From contig JAFYYI010000082.1 of the NCBI GenBank assembly GCA_017557665.1, positions 1 through 15,920 of the forward strand: DNA of 15,920 nt, given 5' to 3'. Positions 1 to 6,585 of this stretch are shown piece after piece; within the stretch, counting starts at the first letter, position 1, and the number at the start of each line of letters is the position of its first letter. The notes under the pieces were generated by a model, which had not been told where the DNA came from, did no database searches, and saw nothing but the letters and a program-made list of their open reading frames with translations. Origin of the DNA: Muribaculaceae bacterium. Its GTDB lineage: Bacteria > Bacteroidota > Bacteroidia > Bacteroidales > Muribaculaceae. The translations under genes were made by a program, and so were the position numbers.

Positions 1-120
1 ACGCTTCTTGCTCTTCTTGGTCAGGATGTGACTCTTGTAAGCATGTCTTCTTTTAATCTTTCCGGTGCCGGTAAAGGTGAACCTTTTCTTCGCAGCGGAA
101 TTCGTCTTAACTTTTGGCAT
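1..120 (-). CDS. rpmI: Ribosomal protein bL35 (partial, 3' end beyond the left edge)
   Basis: The minus strand reads [14 protein letters not shown], then [24 protein letters not shown], the signature of bL35, a small basic protein of the large ribosomal subunit. About 40 of the usual 60-65 residues are present; the C-terminal part and presumably rplT lie off the left edge. The ATG is at 118-120 and is preceded by an A-rich stretch, as is usual in Bacteroidota. It follows infC by 112 bases in the same direction, giving the classic order thrS-infC-rpmI(-rplT). No TAnnTTTG promoter is visible in the gap, so it is probably transcribed with infC. Confidence 0.95.
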   Translation of the reverse strand, partial: MPKVKTNSAAKKRFTFTGTGKIKRRHAYKSHILTKKSKKR

Positions 121-160
121 TTTGTTTTAGTTTAAAAAATGATTATTAATTAATCGAGAC

Positions 161-228
161 CAGGCACTTACCAAGCCTGATGCTCTTCTTTCTCACGTTA
201 AGATGCCCGGGGTCACCCCCGGAACATC
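161..228 (-). promoter_or_regulatory. Two hairpins in the infC-rpmI spacer
   Basis: Transcribed from the minus strand, 202-228 folds into a strong stem: six GC pairs (207-212 with 217-222) around a four-base loop, extended by GAUG/CAUC (202-205 with 225-228). Nearer rpmI, CAGGC (161-165) can pair with GCCUG (175-179) around a 9-base loop. No U-run follows, so these do not look like a simple terminator. They may be a leader for rpmI-rplT, since L20 feedback acts in this spacer region in gamma-proteobacteria, or a processing site. The regulatory role is inferred. Confidence 0.4.
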
Positions 229-232
229 CTTT

Positions 233-904
233 TTACTCCTCAACGGGAGTGTTGTCCTGCTGATCGGCCGAAACGTTCTCGCCGGCGTCCTTGGCCTCTT
301 TCTTCTTGCCGGGCTTCTTGGGTGAGAGCATGATGGTCATGCGCTTGCCCTCGAGCACTGGCATCTGATCGAGCTTACCATATTCCTCCAGGTCGTTAGC
401 GAACCTGAGCAGCAGCACCTCTCCTTGTTCCTTGAACAGGATGGAACGTCCCTTGAAGAAGACATAGCTCTTCACCTTGGCACCTTCCTTGAGGAACCCG
501 ATGGCATGCTTCAGCTTGAAGTTGTAGTCATGCTCGTCGGTTTGTGGTCCGAAACGAATTTCCTTGACCACGAGTTTGGTGGACTTGGCCTTCTGTTCCT
601 TGGCGTGCTTGCGCTGTTGGAACTTGAACTTCTGGTAGTCCATCACTCGGCACACGGGGGGCTCGGCTTGGGGCGCGATCAGGATGAGGTCCAGCTCTTG
701 CCCTTCGGCGATTTTCAGGGCTTCCTCGATGGGATAAATGCCCTGCTCCACGTTGTCACCCACCAGGCGCACCTCGCTGACACGAATTTCGTCGTTGATC
801 AGGTTAGTGTCTTCTTTTTTGCCGCCCATCTGTCGATTGCGGCCTCTGGGCCTGGAGGCATTGCTCGGGCGCTTTGGCCCGGGACGATACGGTTTTTTGT
901 TCAT
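233..904 (-). CDS. infC: Translation initiation factor IF-3
   Basis: IF-3 binds the 30S subunit, checks start-codon pairing and keeps the subunits apart. The 223-residue product has a basic N-terminal extension (about 1-35, rich in Arg, Lys and Pro), then [16 protein letters not shown], which opens the N-terminal domain (about 36-105). A Lys-rich linker follows ([12 protein letters not shown]), then the C-terminal domain (about 118-200) with [20 protein letters not shown]. The tail of about 25 residues is Lys-rich, then acidic. The extension and tail make it longer than the roughly 180-residue E. coli protein. The start is an ordinary ATG (902-904), unlike the AUU start of E. coli infC that allows autoregulation, so control by start-codon discrimination is not expected. 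It lies 75 bases after thrS. Confidence 0.95.
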   Translation of the reverse strand: MNKKPYRPGPKRPSNASRPRGRNRQMGGKKEDTNLINDEIRVSEVRLVGDNVEQGIYPIEEALKIAEGQELDLILIAPQAEPPVCRVMDYQKFKFQQRKHAKEQKAKSTKLVVKEIRFGPQTDEHDYNFKLKHAIGFLKEGAKVKSYVFFKGRSILFKEQGEVLLLRFANDLEEYGKLDQMPVLEGKRMTIMLSPKKPGKKKEAKDAGENVSADQQDNTPVEE

Positions 905-953
905 TCAGCAGTTTTACAATTGTTAGTATTATCGTGAAAATCAAGCACTTCCA

Positions 954-969
954 TACGACACACGTCGCA
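954..969 (-). other. Small hairpin in the thrS-infC spacer
   Basis: A six-pair stem (954-959 with 964-969, including one G-U pair on the minus-strand RNA) closes an acac/GUGU tetraloop between the thrS stop and infC. There is no U-run after it, so it is not a convincing terminator. It could be a processing or mRNA-stability element. Weak evidence. Confidence 0.25.
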
Positions 970-979
970 CGGAAATGAC

Positions 980-2914
980 TCAAAAGTTGGTCATTTCTGC
1001 CACTTCGCGATTAATATCGGCCGCAAAGGTAGTAATTTTTTTCGAACCTTGATCACCTTCGCCCTGTTTTCTTATAGAAATTTCTTCACAACCGGCTTCT
1101 TTTTCACCGACAATGAGGAGATAGGGGATGCGTTTGAGCTCGTTATCGCGAATTTTGCGACCGATTTTCTCGTTGCGGTCATCGACGATGGCGCGCACGT
1201 CGAGTTTGTTCAACTCATCGGCCACATGGTGGGCATAGTCGTTGAACTTCTCGCTGATGGGGAGGACGACACACTGGTCGGGCACGAGCCACAGCGGCAA
1301 CTTGCCGGCGGTGTGCTCAAGCAGCACGGCGACGAAGCGCTCCAGCGAGCCGAAGGGGGCGCGGTGGATCATCACGGGACGGTGCTTCTGGTTGTCGGCA
1401 CCGGTATACTCGAGCTGGAAGCGCTCGGGCAGGTTGTAGTCCACCTGGATGGTACCCAGCTGCCAACGGCGGCCCAGGGCGTCCTTGACCATGAAGTCGA
1501 GCTTGGGACCGTAGAAGGCGGCCTCGCCGGTCACCTGCTTGGCCACCAGACCCTTCTCTTCACAGGCCTCGATGATGGCACGCTCGGCCTTCTCCCACAC
1601 CTCGTCGGTGCCCACATACTTCTCCTTGTTGTTGGGGTCGCGCAACGAGATCTGTGCCTCGTAGTTGAAACCGAAGACACGGAAGATGAACGAGATGATA
1701 TCCATCACACCGAGGAATTCCTGCTTCAACTGGTCGGGGGTGCAGAACAGGTGGGCATCGTCCTGGGTGAAACTGCGCACGCGGGTCAAGCCGTGAAGCT
1801 CACCACTCTGCTCGTAGCGGTAAACGGTACCGAACTCGGCATAGCGGATGGGCAGGTCACGGTAGCTGCGGGGAGCGGTCTTGTAGATCTCGCAGTGGTG
1901 GGGGCAGTTCATGGGTTTGAGCATGTACTCCTCACCCTCCTCGGGCGTGGTGATGGGGCGAAACGAGTCCTTGCCGTACTTGGCGTAGTGGCCGCTGGTC
2001 ACATAGAGCAGCTTGTTGCCGATGTGCGGCGTGATGACCTGCTGGTAGCCGTAGCGCTTCTGAATCTTGGCCAGCATGTCCTGCAGACGGTTGCGCAGCG
2101 CGGCACCCTTGGGCAGCCACAGGGGCAGACCTTGGCCCACGTTGGGCGAGAAGGCGAACAGTTCCATCTCCTTGCCGATCTTGCGGTGGTCGCGCTTCTT
2201 GGCTTCCTCAAGCAGCACCAGGTACTCCTCGAGCATCTTCTTCTTGGGGAAAGTGATGCCATAGACGCGTGTCAGCTGGGGACGGGTCTCGTCACCGCGC
2301 CAGTAGGCACCTGCAAGCGACATCACCTTGATGGCCTTGATGGCACCGGTCGAGGGGATGTGCGGGCCACGGCACAGGTCGGTGAAGTTGCCCTGGGTAT
2401 AAGTTGTGATATGACCGTCTTCCAGGTCATTGATGAGCTCGCACTTGAGGGTCTGCCCCTTGTCACCAAAGAACTTCAAGGCATCGGCCTTACTGATGTC
2501 GGCGCGTACAACGGCCTCGTTCTTTTGGGCGAGTTCAGTCATCTTCTTCTCAATCTTGGCGAAGTCTGCGTCAGTCAAGGGGTTGCCACCGGTGTCGATA
2601 TCGTAGTAGAAACCTGTCTCTACTGCCGGGCCGATACCGAACTGTACGCCAGGGTACAGCTCCTGCAGGGCCTCGGCCAACAGGTGTGCCGATGTGTGCC
2701 AGAAGGCGTGCTTGCCCTCAGCGTCCTCCCACTTGAAGAACTTGATATCGCCATCCATACAAATGGGGCGTGAGATATCCCATTCCTCGTCGTTTAATGA
2801 TGCGGCCAGCACGTTGCGTGCAAAGCCTTCGCTAATGCTCTTGGCAATGTCCAGAGGGGTTACTCCATCCTCATATTGGCGTACATTGCCGTCAGGAAAC
2901 TTGATGTTAATCAT
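980..2914 (-). CDS. thrS: Threonyl-tRNA synthetase
   Basis: This class II synthetase charges tRNA-Thr in the cytoplasm; its 644 residues match the usual full length. In order: an N-terminal TGS domain (about 1-62), the editing (N2) domain with HTSAH (73-77) and a downstream CRGPH that belong to the Ser-tRNA(Thr) hydrolysis site, the class II catalytic core, and the C-terminal anticodon-binding domain (about 540-640, starting near [15 protein letters not shown]). The core holds MNCPHHC (335-341), [10 protein letters not shown] and [13 protein letters not shown]. Cys337, His388 and His517 are the expected catalytic zinc ligands. The ATG at 2912-2914 gives the TGS domain its normal start. It is the first gene of thrS-infC-rpmI, with its own promoter (2978-3009) and a short leader whose hairpin mimics a tRNA-Thr anticodon arm. 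Confidence 0.98.
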   Translation of the reverse strand: MINIKFPDGNVRQYEDGVTPLDIAKSISEGFARNVLAASLNDEEWDISRPICMDGDIKFFKWEDAEGKHAFWHTSAHLLAEALQELYPGVQFGIGPAVETGFYYDIDTGGNPLTDADFAKIEKKMTELAQKNEAVVRADISKADALKFFGDKGQTLKCELINDLEDGHITTYTQGNFTDLCRGPHIPSTGAIKAIKVMSLAGAYWRGDETRPQLTRVYGITFPKKKMLEEYLVLLEEAKKRDHRKIGKEMELFAFSPNVGQGLPLWLPKGAALRNRLQDMLAKIQKRYGYQQVITPHIGNKLLYVTSGHYAKYGKDSFRPITTPEEGEEYMLKPMNCPHHCEIYKTAPRSYRDLPIRYAEFGTVYRYEQSGELHGLTRVRSFTQDDAHLFCTPDQLKQEFLGVMDIISFIFRVFGFNYEAQISLRDPNNKEKYVGTDEVWEKAERAIIEACEEKGLVAKQVTGEAAFYGPKLDFMVKDALGRRWQLGTIQVDYNLPERFQLEYTGADNQKHRPVMIHRAPFGSLERFVAVLLEHTAGKLPLWLVPDQCVVLPISEKFNDYAHHVADELNKLDVRAIVDDRNEKIGRKIRDNELKRIPYLLIVGEKEAGCEEISIRKQGEGDQGSKKITTFAADINREVAEMTNF

Positions 2915-2942
2915 AATAAGTTGTTGATAATTAGTGATTTGC

Positions 2943-2965
2943 GTTGTGCCCTACAACAGCACAAC
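2943..2965 (-). promoter_or_regulatory. thrS leader hairpin resembling a tRNA-Thr anticodon arm
   Basis: The minus-strand RNA forms a perfect 7-bp stem, GUUGUGC with GCACAAC, closing the loop UGUUGUAGG. If the first U and last G of the loop pair as U-G, a 7-base loop GUUGUAG remains. Numbered as an anticodon loop, it has U at 33, UGU at 34-36 (the anticodon for ACA, Thr) and A at 37. The hairpin starts about 6 bases after the predicted transcript start and ends 28 bases before the AUG. The pairing and loop are seen directly; binding by ThrRS is inferred by analogy with the E. coli thrS operator, which carries an anticodon-like stem-loop upstream of its ribosome-binding site. Confidence 0.55.
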
Positions 2966-2977
2966 AATTTTAACCTG

Positions 2978-3009
2978 CAAAGTTAGTGCAAGTTGAGGAC
3001 AGAACAAAA
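2978..3009 (-). promoter_or_regulatory. thrS promoter, Bacteroides type
   Basis: On the minus strand TTTTG (3005-3009) and TAACTTTG (2978-2985) are separated by exactly 19 bases, matching the Bacteroidota -33/-7 consensus TTTG-N19-TAnnTTTG. Transcription should start near 2970, giving a leader of about 57 nt. Confidence 0.75.
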
Positions 3010-3086
3010 TGAAAAACTGTTTTTTTCTATTTTTATGTCTATACGCAGCCTGCCGTCGGCCAAGCCAATGGCAGAAAAAGATGTTA

Positions 3087-3134
3087 TTAGATGTTAGACT
3101 TTAGACGTTAGACGTTAGACTTTAGACGTTAGAT
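3087..3134 (+). repeat. Tandem heptamer array, TTAGAC type, six and a half units
   Basis: After a first ttag at 3087-3090 come atgttag, actttag, acgttag, acgttag, actttag and acgttag, then the array breaks down at attttt. The unit A(C/T)(G/T)TTAG is 7 bp. It lies between the 3' end of the secreted-protein gene (stop at 3181) and the thrS promoter. A longer array of the same unit lies at 15260-15361. No protein could use it, because the units carry in-frame stops. Confidence 0.9.
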
Positions 3135-3180
3135 TTTTGGAATTCTTCAATAGAGAACGGCCCCTGTTTTCCCATTTTTC

Positions 3181-3771
3181 TTAACGTCTCATGTTCGAGA
3201 GGTATTCTTCGATGTCGGGTGGAAAATCCTCAGCGACACCACCACCTCGATTTCCGTCATACCAATTGGCATAGGCTATCTTGCCGCGAATTTTCACTTG
3301 CTCACTGTAGTCTTCATATTCTGGATTTTGCATGAGCAGATTCAGTTGTCTCACCCACTTGGGATCGGTCACTGTCGCAGTGCCAGCTTCAACCAATGGA
3401 TTCCCGCGTAGATACCATTGTTTCTGGCTCTCGTCATAGTCAACCCAGTACTCATCGTCGCCGGATGCTTCTATTCTCTTGGCTTCGGCGGCAGATATCG
3501 GCTCATAGAGCGTTGTTACAGAAAAGAACGTTATCTGCCACATTTCAACCTTGTCGTAAGGAGAGGAATAAGCATCCTCAACCTCCACGGGTTCTGCTTC
3601 TTGAACTTTTACGGTATTTCCCACACCACCAGCATTGTAACGGCCTTCAGCCACCGAAGGCACGGCATTGCCGGCTATATCTTTATTCATATTGTTATTG
3701 CCAGCAAGCATCAAAAATGCTGTCGAACTGAACAATATACAAGACAAAACAATAGCTATTTTTTTCATCAT
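3181..3771 (-). CDS. Secreted protein of unknown function
   Basis: I do not recognise the family. The 196-residue product begins MMKKIAIVLSCILFSSTAFLM, a basic then hydrophobic signal peptide with probable cleavage after LMLAG, near residue 25. The early Cys lacks a proper lipobox, so this is more likely a periplasmic or exported protein than a lipoprotein. The mature part is acidic, with a low-complexity stretch to about residue 60. A compact region rich in Trp and Tyr follows (MWQITFFSV, EYWVDYDESQKQWYLRG, KWVRQLNLLMQNPEY, IAYANWYDG). The frame also opens at a GTG (3775-3777), but the ATG pair at 3766-3771 fits the signal peptide better. It is a single gene with its own predicted promoter. 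Confidence 0.75.
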   Translation of the reverse strand: MMKKIAIVLSCILFSSTAFLMLAGNNNMNKDIAGNAVPSVAEGRYNAGGVGNTVKVQEAEPVEVEDAYSSPYDKVEMWQITFFSVTTLYEPISAAEAKRIEASGDDEYWVDYDESQKQWYLRGNPLVEAGTATVTDPKWVRQLNLLMQNPEYEDYSEQVKIRGKIAYANWYDGNRGGGVAEDFPPDIEEYLSNMRR

Positions 3772-3863
3772 CAACACTTTGTTATTTAAGTTTGTTAATC
3801 AGCAAATTAATTCATGATCAAGAGATAGTTAAAGCAATTCTGCATAGATCGCTTTGATGCAAG

Positions 3864-3871
3864 CAAATGTA
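3864..3871 (-). promoter_or_regulatory. -7 promoter element for the 3181-3771 gene
   Basis: The minus strand reads TACATTTG, a match to TAnnTTTG, about 95 bases before the start codon. No clean TTG lies at the -33 distance. The surrounding GCAAATGTACAA is identical to the promoter region of the gene at 5647-6204. Confidence 0.5.
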
Positions 3872-3988
3872 CAATAAATTGTTGAATCCCACCTCATTTT
3901 TCTGATAATTCTCAACAATTCACTCACTGAAGCACTTCAACGGGCAACCATTTTGGACACAGAAGGATAAAGCTATGATTAAATGTTG

Positions 3989-3996
3989 TAACTTTG
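3989..3996 (+). promoter_or_regulatory. -7 promoter element for the M50-like protease gene
   Basis: TAACTTTG matches TAnnTTTG and lies 30 bases before the ATG, giving a leader of about 20 nt. I see no convincing -33 TTG. Confidence 0.5.
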
Positions 3997-4026
3997 TGGC
4001 AGTTATCACAATAATTCGTCTGTTTT

Positions 4027-5169
4027 ATGAAAACGATATTGAGACTCATCTGTGGGTTGCTTGTAGGAGCCTGCATCGGCCTGATCATTATCATACCCGT
4101 CATTGCGATCATTGACGGCGAGTCGATCTCGACAGTGGCGAGAACCATCTACTCCAAATTAACCCTGCATAGAGTACTCGGCATCGTTTGGATGCTGATT
4201 GCCCTCCTGCTTGCCGCTGTCCTGAGCATTATCATCCATGAGGGGGGCCACCTAGTGGCTGGGCTGCTGACGGGCTACAAGTTCGTATCATTCCGCTTTT
4301 TTAACTGGACGCTTATCCGCAAGGACGGGCGCTTGCAGTGGCGCAACTTTGAGTTGGAGGGAACCGCTGGACAGTGCCTGATGGCCCCACCCGACAAGCC
4401 ACTGGAGGAGATTGACACGCGCTGGTACAATGCCGGGGGCGTGCTAGCCAACGTCATCACCACCCTACTCGCCATCGTGTTGATTTGCGCCTGTGACCTG
4501 CCCGCTTGGCTGAATATTCTGCTGGGAGCACTGGCATTTTTCGGTGCCTGGTTCTCCTTGACCAACGGCATTCCCATGAAACTGGGTGGCGTCGCCAACG
4601 ACGGCCGCAACCTGCTGCAGCTGGAAAAGGACCTGGCCGCCAAGCAGTCCTTTTGCAACATGCTTGAGCTCAATGCCCGCAACCAGTGCGGCGAGACGTA
4701 CGGTCAGATGCCTGAGCGCCTGTTCGGCATCCCCTCCCCCATCGACTGGAAAAACGTCATGCATGTTGCTGCCGTGTTGGGGGCAGCCACGCGCAAGCAG
4801 GCCCTGCACCAGTGGGAAAACTCCTACCAGCAACTCACCGAGGCTTGCCTCCACAAGAGCGACATCATTCCACTCTATCAGATGGAACTGGAAAATATGC
4901 TGACACTGGCATGCATCGCTACAGGTCGTGACGACGAGGCTCGTCAGCACTACACCGAGGACATTGCCAAATACGTTACCCGCCACGCCCCGACGATGAG
5001 CGACAAACAGTTGACAACAATGGCGGTAGCACTCGCCCTGGAGGGAGACCGCCCCAAAGCCGAAGAGTTGCTAGGCAAACTCGAAACCGAGCGCGACAAA
5101 TACATCCATCAGGGCGACGTCGCCATGAGCCTCGATCTCATGCATTGGTTCCTGGAAAACCGGCAATGA
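4027..5169 (+). CDS. Membrane-embedded zinc metalloprotease, M50 (site-2 protease)-like
   Basis: The 380-residue protein has hydrophobic segments at about 5-30, 50-71, 143-157 and 160-180. The second ends in HEGGH (71-75), an HExxH zinc site at a membrane segment, as in M50 proteases. A later segment carries LTNGIP (N180, P183) followed by NDG (191-193), matching the NxxP...DG motif that supplies the third zinc ligand, here Asp192. NAGGVLANV (135-143) fits the conserved Gly-rich stretch of the family. There is no PDZ domain. Residues about 200-380 are a soluble, helical region with a TPR-like look. M50 enzymes cut membrane proteins such as anti-sigma factors or signal-peptide remnants; the substrate here is unknown. 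The ATG is the only start near the promoter at 3989. It is monocistronic, facing away from the 3181-3771 gene. Confidence 0.75.
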   Translation: MKTILRLICGLLVGACIGLIIIIPVIAIIDGESISTVARTIYSKLTLHRVLGIVWMLIALLLAAVLSIIIHEGGHLVAGLLTGYKFVSFRFFNWTLIRKDGRLQWRNFELEGTAGQCLMAPPDKPLEEIDTRWYNAGGVLANVITTLLAIVLICACDLPAWLNILLGALAFFGAWFSLTNGIPMKLGGVANDGRNLLQLEKDLAAKQSFCNMLELNARNQCGETYGQMPERLFGIPSPIDWKNVMHVAAVLGAATRKQALHQWENSYQQLTEACLHKSDIIPLYQMELENMLTLACIATGRDDEARQHYTEDIAKYVTRHAPTMSDKQLTTMAVALALEGDRPKAEELLGKLETERDKYIHQGDVAMSLDLMHWFLENRQ

Positions 5170-5221
5170 GCAAGCAGAAGTCCCGTAGGGTCGAGACAAC
5201 GATTAAGACTGAATGACGCTA

Positions 5222-5304
5222 CAAAAACCGTGCTTCGCACGGGAAATTACAAGAAAATAAATTATTGAATTATAATTTGATAAATTTCCCGCCCACCAGG
5301 GCGG
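5222..5304. terminator. Structured intergenic patch with a terminator-like hairpin
   Basis: CCGTGC (5228-5233) pairs with GCACGG (5237-5242) around TTC. On the minus strand it is followed by a run of five T, so it looks like an intrinsic terminator for transcription coming leftwards from 5647. CCGCCC (5289-5294) pairs with GGGCGG (5299-5304) around ACCA. In addition CGGGAAATT (5239-5247) is the inverted repeat of AATTTCCCG (5283-5291), so a long-range stem competes with both hairpins. Whether it also ends the plus-strand protease transcript is unclear, because no T-run follows on that strand. Confidence 0.45.
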
Positions 5305-5351
5305 TTAATATCACCAATGGGCCAACTGCTATATCATTGCCCCAAAAAGTG

Positions 5352-5359
5352 TACCTTTG
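5352..5359 (+). promoter_or_regulatory. -7-like element before the helicase pseudogene
   Basis: TACCTTTG followed by CA is the same element found before the intact helicase gene at 6532. It lies only 8 bases before the relic start codon, against 46 at the intact gene. The flanking DNA differs. Confidence 0.35.
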
Positions 5360-5367
5360 CAGCCAGA

Positions 5368-5625
5368 ATGAGTACTACGGCGACCATAGCGTTGTTGCAA
5401 CAGTAGCGAGAACTGCTCCGGGTGGAATATCTGGAAGAGAAGGAGGCCTATCGCCTGCACAGTGAGGCCATGGGGCTGGCGCGCAAAGTCACGCGCGGCG
5501 ACGCGTGGTATCCGCTGCACGTGGGGCGCACCTACTACAACTCGCTGAACTAGTATAGCATCGAGGTGCCGTGGGAGCGCAGCGCGCTCGACTACCTGCT
5601 GCAGACTGCTGCCGAGGCTTGTAAT
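5368..5625 (+). pseudogene. Decayed 5' fragment of the Upf1-like helicase gene
   Basis: From the ATG at 5368 the reading frame gives MSTTATIALLQQ, stop, RELLRVEYLEEKEAYRLHSEAM and so on to RTYYNSLN, stop. It matches the first 62 codons of the helicase gene at 6586 with 12 mismatches in 186 bases by hand alignment (about 94% identity). Codons 13 (AAG in the intact gene) and 62 (CAG) are both TAG. Seven of the 12 differences are synonymous, which suggests divergence under selection before decay, or import of a related allele. After 5553 the frame stays open (YSIEVPWERSALDYLLQTAAEA), but the match is lost apart from a short resemblance near GCCGAGGCTT. The helicase motor is absent. It ends at the 3' end of the convergent gene (stop at 5647). 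Confidence 0.85.
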
Positions 5626-5646
5626 GTTAGCGATTTTTTAGCTATC

Positions 5647-6204
5647 CTAATTTTTCGTGATGCTCTTGAGCATAGGCATAATCTGAGGCTCAATCTCAGC
5701 GGCACTTTCAACGGGATAACTGAAATCGCCCGTCACGCCGGCATCAGATGCCATGAAGATAATGAAGAAGGTGCATACTTGTCCGCCATCTTCATCCACA
5801 CCTTTAAAGGTCATGATTTTGCCATCAATCCTGGGCGGCTCAAACTGATAGAGGCTCGACGACTCCATTCCGGTCAGGCCCTGATAGTATTCCTGGTAAT
5901 CAGCTGGATCCCAAGGCATTTCGCTGAATGTGACATTCAGAGTGATACCGATATCGTCATTGGTTGCGGTGAGCATACCCATCTCGGTATCGGCGTACGA
6001 TTCCTGCACAATATCAGGATAAGTCATGGTAAACTTGTCACTGACGAATGTGTTGCCACCCGTCTGGGCTGCAGGTGCCACACTTGGCTGGTTGCCGACA
6101 GAGGCATCGGCCGCTCTCATTTCATCACTGGCTTTAGCATGACCACCACACGGCACTGCCAAGAGAGCGCAAATGGCGAACATCGTAAATATAACTTTTT
6201 TCAT
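5647..6204 (-). CDS. Secreted protein of unknown function
   Basis: I do not recognise the family with certainty. The 185-residue product starts with MKKVIFTMFAICALLAVPCGG and has a probable signal peptidase I site after AKA, near residue 24. A low-complexity linker to about residue 50 is followed by a single compact domain: FVSDKFTMTYPDIVQESY, then ITLNVTFSEMPW, a FEPPRIDGKIMTFKG strand pair, VCTFFIIFMASDAGVTGDF and a final helix ending PQIMPMLKSITKN. This alternation of strands with a closing helix recalls PsbP/Mog1-like stress or lipoprotein folds, but that is only a guess. It lies between the helicase relic and the intact helicase gene, on the opposite strand. It has its own promoter (6362-6392) and a leader of about 150 nt. 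Confidence 0.75.
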   Translation of the reverse strand: MKKVIFTMFAICALLAVPCGGHAKASDEMRAADASVGNQPSVAPAAQTGGNTFVSDKFTMTYPDIVQESYADTEMGMLTATNDDIGITLNVTFSEMPWDPADYQEYYQGLTGMESSSLYQFEPPRIDGKIMTFKGVDEDGGQVCTFFIIFMASDAGVTGDFSYPVESAAEIEPQIMPMLKSITKN

Positions 6205-6361
6205 AATGACAGTATTTATGCTTTAATTCCACAGCACTTTTGATTAAACCTTATAACACCCTGGCCAACAACAAGTTGATTAATGATGCTACTGCGACAG
6301 GGATTTCGCCTCATCCAGTGCTGCAAACAGAAACCTGGCAAAAACCTCTCTCACGATATGG

Positions 6362-6392
6362 CAAATGTACAACAATCATCTGACATTATCAA
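6362..6392 (-). promoter_or_regulatory. Promoter for the 5647-6204 gene
   Basis: The minus strand has TTG (6390-6392), a 20-base spacer and TACATTTG (6362-6369), fitting the Bacteroidota consensus. Confidence 0.6.
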
Positions 6393-6531
6393 CCTTCACG
6401 GGTGACTTTTTTTGATTCTCAAGCAAACTGAGCGCAGGTGGCTGCACTTGATCATCGAGAGGCATCGTGACAAAATGGGCAGTGGGCACCCATTTGGTGC
6501 AGAAATAGATGAAACTAAACTTAAATTGTAG

Positions 6532-6539
6532 TACCTTTG
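6532..6539 (+). promoter_or_regulatory. -7 promoter element for the helicase gene
   Basis: TACCTTTG followed by CA lies 46 bases before the ATG at 6586. No good -33 TTG is present at the usual distance. Confidence 0.5.
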
Positions 6540-6585
6540 CAACAGTCAAAAAAACAGGTCATTTAATCACTCAACAGACCAACGG

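Larger units (their letters stand above)
6205..6585. other. Divergent intergenic region
   Basis: This 381-base gap separates the divergent genes at 5647-6204 and 6586-8565. It holds the two predicted promoters at 6362-6392 (minus) and 6532-6539 (plus). I see no ORF, tRNA or strong hairpin in the rest. Confidence 0.6.

Noticed and set aside
1049..2773. Long plus-strand open frame opposite thrS
   Set aside because: It is the antisense shadow of a fully conserved synthetase gene. It is Leu/Val/Gly-rich, matches no family, and has no promoter or start context.
3772..3777. GTG start adding two residues to the secreted protein
   Set aside because: The ATG pair at 3766-3771 gives a normal basic start to the signal peptide; a GTG six bases earlier has no support.
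5566..6243. Plus-strand frame across the second secreted-protein gene
   Set aside because: The minus frame has a clean signal peptide and promoter. The plus frame begins inside the helicase relic and has no recognisable features.
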